A stretch of 64,000 nucleotides of DNA from Agaribacter marinus (GCF_030160655.1 NZ_BSOT01000006.1:186001-250000); one strand, 5' to 3'. Positions 26,237 through 35,807 are shown, counted from the first letter of the stretch. Notes: a model not told the origin generated them from the letters alone. A program made the numbers and translations.

Positions 26237-28561
26237 TTATTTTTTTGCTTTGGCAAACGCTTCAGCAAAGGCGTTACCCATTGCTGCGTTAGATTGCGCA
26301 GGTTTCGGTTTTTGCCTGTTTGTTTGTGATTTGTGATGCGATTTGTGCGGAGAATCACGCGTTGACTTAATTGGCGCTTTAGCCTGATTCGCAGAAGTGT
26401 CATCGTCGAGGCGCATGGTCAGTGATATGCGCTTGCGAGCAGGGTCTACGTCGGTCACTTTTACTTTGACGACATCGCCTGTTTTCACAATTTCGCGAGG
26501 GTCTTTAATGAATTTATTTGTCATTGACGAAATATGCACCAAGCCATCTTGATGCACGCCGATATCCACAAAGGCGCCAAAATTGGCTACATTGCTTACT
26601 ACGCCTTCCAACTGCATGCCAATCTTTAAGTCACTGATTTCTGAAACGCCGTCTTTAAAACTCGCCGTTTTAAACTCGGGGCGGGGATCTCGTCCAGGTT
26701 TTTCGAGCTCTTTTACAATGTCTTTTAAAGTCAGTAACCCAAATTCGTCATTGGCAACGTCTTGAAGGTTAACTTTGGCTAGTGCTTGCGTGTTCCCGAT
26801 GATATCACTCAATGCAATCTCAGCTTTCGCGGCAATGTTGTCAACGACCGTATACGCTTCTGGGTGAACGGCACTCGCATCTAAGGGATTGTTACCATTC
26901 ATCACACGTAAAAAACCAGCGGCTTGTTCGAATGCTTTAGGGCCTAATCGCTCTACCTTTTTTAGTGTTTTTCTATCGGCAAATGAACCGTTTTTGTTTC
27001 TAAAAGCGACAATGTTATTCGCTAAAGTTTTATTAAGACCGGACACGTGTGCCAACAAGGAAGGAGAGGCAGTATTAAGATCAACACCAACGGCATTTAC
27101 ACAGTCTTCTATTACATTGTCCAACGAGCTAGCTAGCTGACTTTGATTCACATCGTGTTGGTACTGCCCTACACCAATGGCTTTGGGTTCAATTTTAACA
27201 AGTTCCGCAAGTGGATCTTGTAAACGTCTTGCAATAGAAACCGCCCCCCTGAGTGAAACATCGAGCTCAGGTAATTCATTTGAAGCCAATTCTGAGGCAG
27301 AATAAACGGATGCTCCTGCTTCGCTTATGACTATTCTTTGTAAGGCCAACTCTGCTTCGGACTTCATCATTTCAGCCACTAGTTTGTCTGTTTCGCGTGA
27401 CCCTGTGCCGTTACCAATACTAATAATGTTGACTTTATGTTGTTTGCATAGCGTCGCTAGGGTACGTTTAGACTTATCCCACTGATTTTGAGGGGCATGT
27501 GGGAATATGGTCGTCGTAGCCAATACCTTACCAGTACTGTCTACAATGGCGGTTTTTACGCCGGTACGAATACCAGGATCAAGCCCCATTGTCACGCGCG
27601 GTCCAGCAGGCGCAGCCATTAAGAGGTCTTTCAAATTTTTCGCAAAAACATTGATTGCTTCGGTTTCCGCTGCTTCTCGCAATTTAGCGAAAAGTTCTGT
27701 TTCCATGTGCAACGAAATTTTGATTTTCCACGTCCACTGAACAACAGTATTTAGCCAGCGATCACGCGCCGAATCAGCCAACTTAAGTCCAAGCGCTTGT
27801 TTAATCAGAGATTCGCAAACAATCGTTTTTTGTTCTGTTTGCGCTGGGTTTGGATCAATTGCAATATGCAATATACCTTCATTGCGGCCTCGGAAAATTG
27901 CCAATGCCCGATGACTAGGCACTGTACTATATTTTTCCGAATACTCGAAGTAATCTGCGTATTTCTCACCTTGCTTCTGCATGCCGTCAACCACGGCACT
28001 GGTGACATGTCCTTGCTGGGTGATGTGACGACGAAGTAATTGTAGGACATCTGCGTTTTCCGCAAATTGCTCCATCAGGATAAACTTCGCACCATCTAAC
28101 GCTGCCTTGGTATCAGCAATGCCTTTTTCCGCATCTACATAGTTGGCCGCTTGGCCGTCAGGGTCGGCACTTGTATCATTAAGTAAGGTTTCTGCAAGCG
28201 GCAGTAATCCGGCTTCAATGGCTATTTGCCCTTTTGTACGGCGCCTTGGTTTGTACGGTAAATACAAGTCTTCTAAGCTGGTTTTGTTTTCGGAATCAAT
28301 TATCTTCTGTTTTAAGGTATTGTCTAGTTTACCTTGTTCATCAATTGATTTTAGAATCACCTTTTTACGATCTTCTAGCTCTCTTAAATAAGCTAATCGT
28401 TGCTCTAAGTTTCTTAACTGGGTATCGTCGAGGCCTTGCGTGACTTCTTTTCGGTAACGGGCAATAAATGGCACCGTTGCGCCTTCATCAAGTAAAGAAA
28501 TTGCTGCACTTACTTGTTGTTCGCTGGCATTTAACTCATTTGCAATAATGGATTGAATCAT
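26237..28561 (-). CDS. tex: Tex family RNA-binding transcription accessory protein
   Basis: A 774-residue protein with the Tex order of domains: helical N terminus with [20 protein letters not shown], a YqgF-like RNase-H fold ([29 protein letters not shown]), helix-hairpin-helix region ([38 protein letters not shown]) and a C-terminal S1 domain ([20 protein letters not shown]). The tail after S1 is a basic/Gln-rich low-complexity stretch. Tex affects transcription fidelity and transcript release. It is encoded beside greB, as in E. coli (greB-yhgF). Confidence 0.97.
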   Translation of the reverse strand: MIQSIIANELNASEQQVSAAISLLDEGATVPFIARYRKEVTQGLDDTQLRNLEQRLAYLRELEDRKKVILKSIDEQGKLDNTLKQKIIDSENKTSLEDLYLPYKPRRRTKGQIAIEAGLLPLAETLLNDTSADPDGQAANYVDAEKGIADTKAALDGAKFILMEQFAENADVLQLLRRHITQQGHVTSAVVDGMQKQGEKYADYFEYSEKYSTVPSHRALAIFRGRNEGILHIAIDPNPAQTEQKTIVCESLIKQALGLKLADSARDRWLNTVVQWTWKIKISLHMETELFAKLREAAETEAINVFAKNLKDLLMAAPAGPRVTMGLDPGIRTGVKTAIVDSTGKVLATTTIFPHAPQNQWDKSKRTLATLCKQHKVNIISIGNGTGSRETDKLVAEMMKSEAELALQRIVISEAGASVYSASELASNELPELDVSLRGAVSIARRLQDPLAELVKIEPKAIGVGQYQHDVNQSQLASSLDNVIEDCVNAVGVDLNTASPSLLAHVSGLNKTLANNIVAFRNKNGSFADRKTLKKVERLGPKAFEQAAGFLRVMNGNNPLDASAVHPEAYTVVDNIAAKAEIALSDIIGNTQALAKVNLQDVANDEFGLLTLKDIVKELEKPGRDPRPEFKTASFKDGVSEISDLKIGMQLEGVVSNVANFGAFVDIGVHQDGLVHISSMTNKFIKDPREIVKTGDVVKVKVTDVDPARKRISLTMRLDDDTSANQAKAPIKSTRDSPHKSHHKSQTNRQKPKPAQSNAAMGNAFAEAFAKAKK

Positions 28562-28709
28562 AGATTAATATCTTGGCGTAATATGGACGGTTGTGATGGA
28601 GTAAAGGCTAAAATTATACCCTTGGTATGCGGTAATGGATATGTATTTTCGTGTTTATACTGCGCGAACATGGCAAATGTACCCGCGTAAATCTCTCTAA
28701 TGGCTTCTT

Positions 28710-29192
28710 TCATATGCTCTCTTTTGTGTATGAAACATTATTGATAAACCAAACAAAAACGCCTGCTTCTGTGCGCACTTCAATTTCGTCGCCAACTTCT
28801 TTCTTAATCAATGCTCGAGCCATTGGCGAATCAACAGAAATTACATCTTTCCGTTTAAATATTTCGTCATAACCTACAATTTGAAAGTGTTTTATGTCGC
28901 CAGCTTCGTTTTCAATTTCAACATGGGCACCAAAAAAAACTTTTCCTTCTTGGCTTGGGTTATACGGAATAACTTTCAGTCTTTCTAGGGCTTTTCGAAT
29001 ATACCGAACGCGCCTATCAATTTCGCGGAGCCTGCGTTTGTTGTATTGATAGTCAGCGTTTTCACTTCTGTCACCTAGGCTTGCAGCCCATGTGACTTTC
29101 TTAGTTATTTCAGGTCGTTCTTCTCGCCAAAGGTAATCAAGTTCTTGCTTAAGTGTGCGGTAGCCGCGAGGAGTAATTAAAGGAGTAGGCAT
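28710..29192 (-). CDS. greB: Transcription elongation factor GreB
   Basis: A 160-residue protein with the N-terminal coiled-coil (about 10-80), including the tip LGDRSENADYQYNKRRLREID with the acidic residues that reach the RNA polymerase active centre, and a C-terminal FKBP-like domain (VFFGAHVEIENEAGD, ISVDSPMARALIKKEVGDE). GreB, rather than GreA, is indicated by the PTPLITPRGYRTLKQELDYLW start. It stimulates cleavage of backtracked RNA. It lies 148 nt upstream of tex on the same strand. Confidence 0.95.
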   Translation of the reverse strand: MPTPLITPRGYRTLKQELDYLWREERPEITKKVTWAASLGDRSENADYQYNKRRLREIDRRVRYIRKALERLKVIPYNPSQEGKVFFGAHVEIENEAGDIKHFQIVGYDEIFKRKDVISVDSPMARALIKKEVGDEIEVRTEAGVFVWFINNVSYTKESI

Positions 29193-29308
29193 GAGTATTA
29201 ACTTAAATTATGATTTATTTTTGAACCAAAACACAGGCGTAGACTCTACCTATTACATAGAAATCGTATTGAGCAGTAAACGATTACCTTCATTAACTGG
29301 AGACTCTT

Positions 29309-29551
29309 ATGTTTTTTTCAAGATCAAAAATGCTGCTTACGTTGTTTGGTTCGGCTTTTCCGGTACTAAAAAGCTTTATTTCCATCAATACATTTATATT
29401 GGGTGCGTTGGGTGTAATGCTATGCATTATGGCACTTATTACTAGTAGTCATGAGCCGTGGTTACCTTATGTATTGATGTTAAGTGTTACTTTACTTATT
29501 GCAGGTTGGTTTTTAGTCAGATTTTCTCATAAAACAAAACAAGCGCATTAG
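29309..29551 (+). CDS. Small two-helix membrane protein
   Basis: An 80-residue protein of no recognised family with a basic N terminus and two hydrophobic segments (about 22-45 and 52-72), ending RFSHKTKQAH. A GGAG site 5 nt before its ATG and an immediate intrinsic terminator support it as a gene. A longer overlapping frame starting at 29191 was rejected because it lacks a ribosome site and a protein-like pattern. It diverges from greB. Confidence 0.6.
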   Translation: MFFSRSKMLLTLFGSAFPVLKSFISINTFILGALGVMLCIMALITSSHEPWLPYVLMLSVTLLIAGWFLVRFSHKTKQAH

Positions 29552-29569
29552 CGCTTGTTAGATTTTTAT
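29538..29569 (+). terminator. Intrinsic terminator of the small membrane protein gene
   Basis: AACAAGCGC (29538-29546), loop ATTA, GCGCTTGTT (29551-29559), then AGATTTTTATT. The gene's TAG stop (29549-29551) lies in the loop. Confidence 0.8.
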
Positions 29570-29585
29570 TAACTGAGAAAACAAA

Positions 29586-29612
29586 ACGGCCACCATCATG
29601 GAAAGTGGCCGT
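29586..29612 (-). terminator. Intrinsic terminator of the FKBP gene
   Basis: On the minus strand ACGGCCAC pairs with GTGGCCGT (plus 29605-29612 and 29586-29593) around an 11-nt loop, followed by TTTTGTTTTCTC. It starts 6 nt after the FKBP stop. Confidence 0.8.
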
Positions 29613-29617
29613 CTGGC

Positions 29618-30382
29618 TTATTCGCCTTTTTTAACGATTTCTAGCAATTCAACTTCGAATATAAGGGTTGAATTAGGTGTAATTTTTCCCGTTGCGCGTT
29701 CACCATATGCCAGCTCAGGCGGGATAAAAAATTTGAATTTTTCGCCTACTTTCATTAACTGCACACCTTCAGTCCAACCTGAAATGACTTGATTTAGTGG
29801 GAATTCAGCTGGCGTTCCTCGGCTGTAAGATGAGTCGAATTCAGAGCCATCAAGTAAGGTGCCTTTGTAGTGCACTTTTACCACATCTGTGGCCGCTGGG
29901 CTTTCACCTTCACTAGACGTAAGCACCGTATATTGCAAGCCAGATTCAGTGGTTATTACGCCTTCTTTTGTCGCATTTTCTGCTAAAAACGTTTTACCAA
30001 CAGCCACATTTTCTTCTGCTGCTTTTGCATCTCGTGCTTGTTGTGCCGCGCGCAAAGCAGTATCAGCTGCTTGAGTAATTTCTTGCAATTCCGCTTGTGT
30101 AAATTTAGCGTTGTCCGCAAGCGCGTCTTTAACACCTTTTACTAAGGCATCTTCACTTACGTCCATGCCTAGTTTCTTTTGTTCTTCAAAACGGTTTTTA
30201 ACATATAAACCCATACTTGCACCAAGTGCGTATGATTGTTTCTGGGCTTCGGTCATCGACTCTGTTGTTGCGCTCGCTTCTGTTTGAACGGGTGCATCAG
30301 TGCTTTCTTCTTTTTTTGCTCCACCGCATGCAGTCATTGTTAGTGCAGCAAGTAGCGTAGTGGCTAAATAAGCCTTTTTCAT
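29618..30382 (-). CDS. fkpA: FKBP-type peptidyl-prolyl isomerase, FkpA-like lipoprotein
   Basis: A 254-residue exported protein: lipoprotein signal with lipobox LTMTAC (Cys19), an Ala/Glu-rich linker, an N-terminal helical dimerisation domain (about 42-130, opening QKQSYALGASMGLYVKNR) and a C-terminal FKBP domain (about 140-250: VKVHYKGTLLDGSEFDSSY, PPELAYGERATGKITPNSTL). It folds proteins in the periplasm. E. coli FkpA has a cleaved soluble signal instead of a lipobox, so this version is probably membrane-tethered. slyX, its E. coli neighbour, lies close by. Confidence 0.93.
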   Translation of the reverse strand: MKKAYLATTLLAALTMTACGGAKKEESTDAPVQTEASATTESMTEAQKQSYALGASMGLYVKNRFEEQKKLGMDVSEDALVKGVKDALADNAKFTQAELQEITQAADTALRAAQQARDAKAAEENVAVGKTFLAENATKEGVITTESGLQYTVLTSSEGESPAATDVVKVHYKGTLLDGSEFDSSYSRGTPAEFPLNQVISGWTEGVQLMKVGEKFKFFIPPELAYGERATGKITPNSTLIFEVELLEIVKKGE

Positions 30383-30478
30383 AGAATTACTCCGGTTAAG
30401 GTTGGTACAACCTTTAGTTGATCAGATATACTTGGTGATACATGGTAAACACCTGAGCTAAAAAGTAAAACCTCTTTC

Positions 30479-31459
30479 ATGAAAAGCTATTCAAAAAATA
30501 TTCTTTGCATTGTTAGTCTTATTAGTACAGTAGCGTGTTCAGTACCTGATTCGACACCAATTGAACGAAAAGTTCTATCAGAATCTGGCGTTTATGCAGC
30601 CGATATCAGCAATGATGCTTCAGTGGCTGTCGTTTCATCTGTAAATGGCGCGGTGGATGTGTGGGATCTTGAAGCAAAAGAAAAACGTTTTACTTGGCGC
30701 CACCAAGGTGAAGGCCTTAACCTTGTCGACAACGTTAGGTTATCCCCAGACAACACTGTAGCCGTGACATCTGATGACGAGGCATTTGCATTATGGGATA
30801 TGACCTCTGGTGAGCCACTTGGTTTTTGGCGAATTGATGAAAGTACTATTCGTGATGTTGCGGTAAGTAACAACGGCAACGCTATTATTGTTGGGCGTTC
30901 AAATGGCAAGGTGCTATTTTTTGAACCGTACACTGGACGCCGCTTAGAATTTTTGGGGCACGAAGAGAAAATAAACTCTGTCGATATTTCTGCGAATGGA
31001 CGTTTTGCACTTACTGGCGGTAATGATTATCGTGCGTACTTGTGGGACACCGATAGTGGTCAAATTATCCATGCTTTTACGCATCCACATCGTGTAACTA
31101 AAGTGGTGCTAGATCAACTGTCACGCTATGTATTTACTGCAGATAGTCAAGACGACTCGCAAATATGGGATGTGCAAAGCGGCGAGCCGATTAGCCAATT
31201 GCGATTCATTGAGCGTCAGATTATATTTACTGCAGCAGAATTTTCAGAAGATGGTAAGTACTTATTAACGGGTTCTCCAGCGAAGCGCTTGATCTTATGG
31301 GATGTGAAATCTGGTGAATCCATTTCTGAATGGCGGGTGACACCGAACACTGGGCCGGCACCACAATCTGCCGTAGTATATGCGGTTGGCTTTGATGAGC
31401 TTCAGCCAATTTCAATATCGAGTAACGGCAATTTAGCACACTGGAAACTAAGTCAATGA
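30479..31459 (+). CDS. WD40 repeat lipoprotein
   Basis: A 326-residue protein with a lipoprotein signal (ISTVACS, Cys20) and about six WD40-type repeats, each ending in a VWDLEAKEK, LWDMTSGEP, LWDTDSGQI, IWDVQSGEP or LWDVKSGES segment, so it forms a beta-propeller on a membrane face. It probably acts as a periplasmic scaffold; no partner can be named. It diverges from the FKBP gene and overlaps slyX by 4 nt, so it is co-transcribed with slyX and separates the otherwise adjacent fkpA-slyX pair. Confidence 0.88.
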   Translation: MKSYSKNILCIVSLISTVACSVPDSTPIERKVLSESGVYAADISNDASVAVVSSVNGAVDVWDLEAKEKRFTWRHQGEGLNLVDNVRLSPDNTVAVTSDDEAFALWDMTSGEPLGFWRIDESTIRDVAVSNNGNAIIVGRSNGKVLFFEPYTGRRLEFLGHEEKINSVDISANGRFALTGGNDYRAYLWDTDSGQIIHAFTHPHRVTKVVLDQLSRYVFTADSQDDSQIWDVQSGEPISQLRFIERQIIFTAAEFSEDGKYLLTGSPAKRLILWDVKSGESISEWRVTPNTGPAPQSAVVYAVGFDELQPISISSNGNLAHWKLSQ

Positions 31460-31686
31460 ACCAAATCTTATTACAAGAGGCATTAATGGAACGTCTCGAT
31501 TACCTAGAAGTAAAAGTAGCGTATCAAGAAGATACGATTGAAAAGTTGAATCAAATACTCATTGAGCAACAACAATCGTTAGAACTAATGGAGCGTAAAA
31601 TGTCTATTGTCTCTGATAAGTTAAAAACACTACAAACGTCAGACTTACCTAGTGCTGATCAGATAGAAATTCCGCCGCATTATTAG
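31456..31686 (+). CDS. slyX: SlyX family protein
   Basis: A 76-residue coiled-coil protein matching SlyX: MERLDYLEVKVAYQEDTIEKL at the start (seen here in two heptad runs), LNQILIEQQQSLELMERKM and the C-terminal PPHY that marks the family. Function is unknown; it is conserved beside fkpA in enterobacteria. Its start overlaps the WD40 lipoprotein stop (ATGA). Confidence 0.92.
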   Translation: MNQILLQEALMERLDYLEVKVAYQEDTIEKLNQILIEQQQSLELMERKMSIVSDKLKTLQTSDLPSADQIEIPPHY

Positions 31687-31734
31687 TAGTGCAAATAGAT
31701 AGTAGTGCAAATAGAGGGTAAAAAAACTACTATC
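31684..31734. repeat. 16-bp tandem duplication and 9-bp inverted repeat after slyX
   Basis: TAGTAGTGCAAATAGA occurs twice in tandem (31684-31699 and 31700-31715), the first copy containing the slyX stop. GATAGTAGT (31698-31706) is also inverted as ACTACTATC (31726-31734), which could form a hairpin at the junction of two convergent genes. Confidence 0.6.
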
Positions 31735-31778
31735 GCTCTCTACTAAATAAGGGCACTATTTTGTTAAATTAAGACGAC

Positions 31779-33200
31779 TTAATCATGATCGTCACTATTG
31801 TGGTCGCTCGTTTTAGCGATACCGAGCCAAACCAGTCGTGAGGGGATTATATCTAGTTCGATATCATCCTCTATGCTCATTTCTGTTAAATCGATTTGCA
31901 GAATATGTTGGGCTATAGGATCAGCGATATACAAGTGTTCATCATTCTGTGACATGGTCATGCTGAAGTTATGACCTTCAGGCATTGCGCTTATATCCTC
32001 GTTAGAAACCCCAATTGCTGATTCAAACTCGAATTCTAGTTCACCGTTATGTTCATGCAGCACATACTTAGCAACAAAACCGAGGTTGTCCAGAATTACA
32101 AAGGTATCGCCATCGCCAGAAAAGCTGTATGCAACCGGGTCCGCGCCCGCCTCTGAACGCCATTCTACTATTTTCATCGTGTTGTTTTCTGGATTAATAC
32201 TTACCATTGCGCGTTCGTCGGTGGCTCTAGAACTGGCAATCCCAAAAAAGAGAGCACTGTTCTCATGACCATAAATTGTACCTACTCGGAGACCATCGAT
32301 TTCAGCAATGTTGTCGATTTTTACGGATTCAAATTCATCATCATGCTGGTGGGTAACCAATACGCTATCACCACAACCGAACGCAATGTAATCTTCATTT
32401 TCTGCGGCACCGTGCAGATCAGGGCAGGGTGTTGCTAATACTTGTTCAAGTTGGTATTCACCATCGTGCCAATGATAAATGCCTACTTGGTCAGGCAATA
32501 TTTTTGCATTTGATGTACTTTCGCTATCTTCGCGACGCACGGTTGATACAAGGATATCACCACGAGATTTTGCAACGCCATGCATGTTCATCGTAAATTC
32601 AAGTGTAGGGAGAGTGTCAGACTCGGCTGCAATATTTTCGTCTGTAAGTACTTTTACACCAGCTGGTACGCCAGCTTCAGCATCTCCATCATAAAATATA
32701 GTCATTTGGCCATCGTAGGTGCCAATATGCGTTGGGCGGCTTCCGTTGACGCTGAAGTCACTCATTTGAGGGGCTTGTTTGTAGTCGTGCAAATGGTCAG
32801 TGTGATCTTCGCGCCATAAGCCACCATCGATAAAATCAGTCGTGTCCATTGAGCGCATTGAAATTACGGCATATCGATTGTCAGGTGACGCGTAAAGGGC
32901 TGCGCTACTATCGCTTAATGAAAATTCATCCAACATAGCACCATCGTCTATATCCATTATTGCCAGTGCACTTGCCTCTGACGACAACACAGCGATACGA
33001 CCCAAACTTTCGATTGTTATATCACCTCCACCACCGGGTTCACCTGAATGGTCGTGGCCGTCGTCATGGTCGTCTTCAACGATAGGTTCGCGTTCAATGA
33101 TAATTGTTTCTGCATCTCCGCTACAGCCGCTAAGTAATGCACCTAAAATTGCGAGAGTTATCAAGCTCAAAGGCTTTTTGTTCTGAATAAATGCGTTCAT
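31779..33200 (-). CDS. AztD-like zinc metallochaperone, His-rich lipoprotein
   Basis: The ATG at 33200, with AAGGAAAC before it, gives 473 residues: lipoprotein signal with lipobox LLSGC (Cys26), a His/Asp cluster (EDDHDDGHDHSG, about 42-53), then a beta-propeller-like body with a second cluster WREDHTDHLHDY and the segment CPDLHG. These, with SRPTHIGTYDGQMTIFYDG, resemble AztD, the periplasmic zinc metallochaperone of AztABCD transporters; the C terminus carries another SDHNSDDHD. Known AztD is soluble and lies with an ABC transporter; this one is lipidated and lies 22 nt after a His-rich TonB receptor behind a Zur box. The zinc role is strongly suggested; the AztD relationship is by reading only. 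Confidence 0.75.
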   Translation of the reverse strand: MNAFIQNKKPLSLITLAILGALLSGCSGDAETIIIEREPIVEDDHDDGHDHSGEPGGGGDITIESLGRIAVLSSEASALAIMDIDDGAMLDEFSLSDSSAALYASPDNRYAVISMRSMDTTDFIDGGLWREDHTDHLHDYKQAPQMSDFSVNGSRPTHIGTYDGQMTIFYDGDAEAGVPAGVKVLTDENIAAESDTLPTLEFTMNMHGVAKSRGDILVSTVRREDSESTSNAKILPDQVGIYHWHDGEYQLEQVLATPCPDLHGAAENEDYIAFGCGDSVLVTHQHDDEFESVKIDNIAEIDGLRVGTIYGHENSALFFGIASSRATDERAMVSINPENNTMKIVEWRSEAGADPVAYSFSGDGDTFVILDNLGFVAKYVLHEHNGELEFEFESAIGVSNEDISAMPEGHNFSMTMSQNDEHLYIADPIAQHILQIDLTEMSIEDDIELDIIPSRLVWLGIAKTSDHNSDDHD

Positions 33201-33222
33201 GTAAGTTTCCTTGTTCTTAAAT

Positions 33223-35736
33223 TTAGAAGTAGCCTTTGATGCCAACAGTAAAATTTCGGCCGGGTCGTGGTGCAAGATCCTTCAAAAAGGAAGTATGCAC
33301 GCGGGCCTCGGTATCACTTAAGTTTTCGCCTTTAAAATACACAGCCATGGACTCGTTGAAATAAGGTAATGTGTAGTCAGCGTGCAGATCGACTAGGGTA
33401 TATCCGTCAGTTTCGGTTTCGAACGCAGAGATCCGTTCTTGTGCTTGATAACGAGTAATATCTAAATGCGCACTTATCGTTTCAGTTTCATAAGAGAGCT
33501 GAGTACCAAAGCGAAATGGTGGTGTTCGTGGCAAATTGCCGCCGTTTTTAAGACGCGCTCTAACGAAATCAGAAAATACCGTTGTGTTAAAGGTGTCATT
33601 CACTTGCCAGGCAATTTGTGCCTCAAATCCATTTAGAATCACATCGTCAGTCTGAAAGATAAAGACAGGTAATTCTCCGCCGTGTTCATCTTCGTGGCCT
33701 TCTTCGTCGCCATGATTATGACCATCGTCAGCAAATAATCCTGTATCAATTTGATAATAGTAGTTGTCTACTTGATTATAAAATACGTTAAAAATAAACC
33801 CGATATGGCCTTGGGTTTTTCTAAAGCTCAGATCGATATTGCTGGCGGTTTCTAAATCAATGATTTCATCAGTTAAGCCTATTTCATCGATGCCATCGTG
33901 TTGCTCGAGTGCAAACAGAGCACCTACTTCATAAGTACGAGTACCAATATGTGGACCAAATGAAAGAAGCTCAGATGCCGAAGGCGCTCTTTGTGAACGA
34001 GAAATTGACAAACCCAAGTTATAACCAGGTGTAAAGTCCCACAAGGCACCCAATGATACACTGACAGGCGTAAATTCGTGCTCAGCATAAAACGTACGGA
34101 TTATTGAAGCATCGCCGCCGTGCACGTCTTCATGTTCATGGTCATGCCCATCTTCGTGATCATGTCCATCTTCATCCATATGTCTATCGTCATGCTCATG
34201 AGCGTCGAGTGAAGGAAGTAAGACCCTATCAGCGGTTAATGTAACGCGCTCTGTTCTCGCGCCAAATTGTAGAAGTACATCACCGATGTGACGCTCTTCC
34301 ATTAGTGCGACTGCAAACATTTCTGTTTCAGATGGCGGCGTAAACGCTTCACTTCCCTGCGCTTCGACATCACTTTTTTTGTAATGAAAACTTACGCCAC
34401 CATTAAATCCCCAGAAGCTTTGATGAATAACTTCAACGCGGGCTTCAAAGGTTTCGTTCTTAAAATTAGTGCCGACTTCACTATTTTCTACTTCTGCATG
34501 TTCATAATCAGTATAACCAATACGTGTATTGAAACCGCTAATAATAGAGTCTCTAACGCTCAGTTTGCTGAGGAATTGGATTTTAGTTTGTTCTAGGTCA
34601 GCAAAGACTTCTTCGTCGCTATGCCCTTCTTCTCCGTGTTCATGCCCCTCTTCATCTCCATGACCCTCTTCATCTTCATGACTATGTCCAGGGATGCCAT
34701 ACTCACGATTGTACTGCTCAACAGATACGCCAACATAGCCGTTATCAAGCAGATAACTCGTGCCTACTGTAAATCCAGAGGATTTCTCACTGCTATTGGC
34801 GACTTTAAAATTTTTCCCGTGTTTTTTGTCTTCACCTTCACCTTCACCTTCATGGCCGTGGTCATCGTCTTCAAGCTCTAACTCTGGTGCAACTGGCACG
34901 TTGTAATCATCGGAATCACGAAAGAAACCGTCAGCATAAAAAGCAAAATCGCCAGCGCCAATTGTGGCATTGAACGAACCAAGTTTTTGTTTATCCACCG
35001 AGCTAGTTTCGAGTAACCATTCGCCTTTGGTGTCATTACTAGTGGGCACTCGTTGGTCAACTACATTAACCACGCCGCCAATTGCGCCACTGCCGTAAAA
35101 TAATGTTGCAGGGCCTCTGAGTACTTCAATTTGTTGCGCAGTAGAGGCTTCTGAAGTAACCGCGTGATCGGGCCCAACTCTAGAAACATCACTCACATCC
35201 AAACCATTCTGGGCAATCAAGACTCTTGGCCCGCTTAGACCTCGAATAATTGGGGTACTAGCGACTTTGGCATGAAAACTTGTATGTACACCTGGTAATT
35301 GCTCTAGGCTGTCACCTAATGTAGCTGCTTGGTCGCGGCGCAGTGCTTCTCCACCCAACACATGCACAGGTATTGCCGACTCCATTGAAGAAAGATGAAT
35401 AGGAGATGCAATAACGTCTATCACTTCTATCGGGCTTTTAGAAAGGGTAAATGTAATTTTACTCGGGGTTGAGGATAGAACATCCACATCTTCGTGAAGA
35501 TGTGTAAAACCCTGTGCACTAACATGAATCTCGTTCTTTCCTTCTTTTACATCTTCAAAAAGGAAATTCCCCTTAGCGTCTGTCAGTACTTGCAAACCTA
35601 ATCCTTCAAGCTCAACTTTGGCACCTACAATTGGTTTTCCCTGTGATGTGGCGACAGTACCTTCGATAGTTTGCGCCACCGCTGGCATAGACAATGCGGC
35701 ACAAACCAGAGCAGCAACTTTCGACAGTTTCCTCAT
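33223..35736 (-). CDS. His-rich TonB-dependent receptor, ZnuD-like (zinc uptake)
   Basis: An 837-residue outer-membrane receptor: signal peptide (about 1-21), a carboxypeptidase-regulatory-like beta-sandwich (about 22-105), plug (about 115-230: LEQLPGVHTSF, IIRGLSGPRVLIAQNGLD, IEVLRGPATLFYGSGAIGG) and beta-barrel ending VGIKGYF. Four barrel loops are packed with His/Asp/Glu (for example HDHEDGHDHEHEDVHGGD and HEDEEGHGDEEGHEHGEEGH), as in the zinc receptor ZnuD. A near-consensus Zur box lies 48 nt upstream and an AztD-like gene follows in the operon. Zinc (or zinc-complex) import is a well-supported inference. Confidence 0.92.
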   Translation of the reverse strand: MRKLSKVAALVCAALSMPAVAQTIEGTVATSQGKPIVGAKVELEGLGLQVLTDAKGNFLFEDVKEGKNEIHVSAQGFTHLHEDVDVLSSTPSKITFTLSKSPIEVIDVIASPIHLSSMESAIPVHVLGGEALRRDQAATLGDSLEQLPGVHTSFHAKVASTPIIRGLSGPRVLIAQNGLDVSDVSRVGPDHAVTSEASTAQQIEVLRGPATLFYGSGAIGGVVNVVDQRVPTSNDTKGEWLLETSSVDKQKLGSFNATIGAGDFAFYADGFFRDSDDYNVPVAPELELEDDDHGHEGEGEGEDKKHGKNFKVANSSEKSSGFTVGTSYLLDNGYVGVSVEQYNREYGIPGHSHEDEEGHGDEEGHEHGEEGHSDEEVFADLEQTKIQFLSKLSVRDSIISGFNTRIGYTDYEHAEVENSEVGTNFKNETFEARVEVIHQSFWGFNGGVSFHYKKSDVEAQGSEAFTPPSETEMFAVALMEERHIGDVLLQFGARTERVTLTADRVLLPSLDAHEHDDRHMDEDGHDHEDGHDHEHEDVHGGDASIIRTFYAEHEFTPVSVSLGALWDFTPGYNLGLSISRSQRAPSASELLSFGPHIGTRTYEVGALFALEQHDGIDEIGLTDEIIDLETASNIDLSFRKTQGHIGFIFNVFYNQVDNYYYQIDTGLFADDGHNHGDEEGHEDEHGGELPVFIFQTDDVILNGFEAQIAWQVNDTFNTTVFSDFVRARLKNGGNLPRTPPFRFGTQLSYETETISAHLDITRYQAQERISAFETETDGYTLVDLHADYTLPYFNESMAVYFKGENLSDTEARVHTSFLKDLAPRPGRNFTVGIKGYF

Positions 35737-35756
35737 ACTGAACTCTCTTTATGTAA

Positions 35757-35807
35757 TGTTATATTGTATCAAATTCAAATTAATGAAATGTTATACTATA
35801 ACAATAA
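35757..35807 (-). promoter_or_regulatory. Zur box(es) upstream of the zinc receptor operon
   Basis: GAAATGTTATACTATAACA (35785-35803) contains the perfect 7-1-7 palindrome TGTTATA-C-TATAACA and matches the gammaproteobacterial Zur operator (GAAATGTTATANTATAACA) throughout. A second, degenerate site TGTTATATTGTATCA (35757-35771) lies closer to the start codon. Zur-Zn represses such operons in zinc-replete cells. Confidence 0.85.

Noticed and set aside
26080-26403. 107-codon minus-strand frame covering the inverted repeat and the tex 3' end
   Set aside because: It overlaps the tex C terminus in another frame and reads through the palindrome; no ribosome site.
29191-29445. 84-codon plus-strand frame overlapping the start of the small membrane protein gene
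   Set aside because: No ribosome site, no protein-like hydrophobic or charge pattern, and it overlaps a better-supported frame at 29309.
34100-34700. Short repeated units that might suggest a repeat array
   Set aside because: They are in-frame codons for His/Asp/Glu loops of the receptor, irregular in length and without spacers, so not CRISPR.
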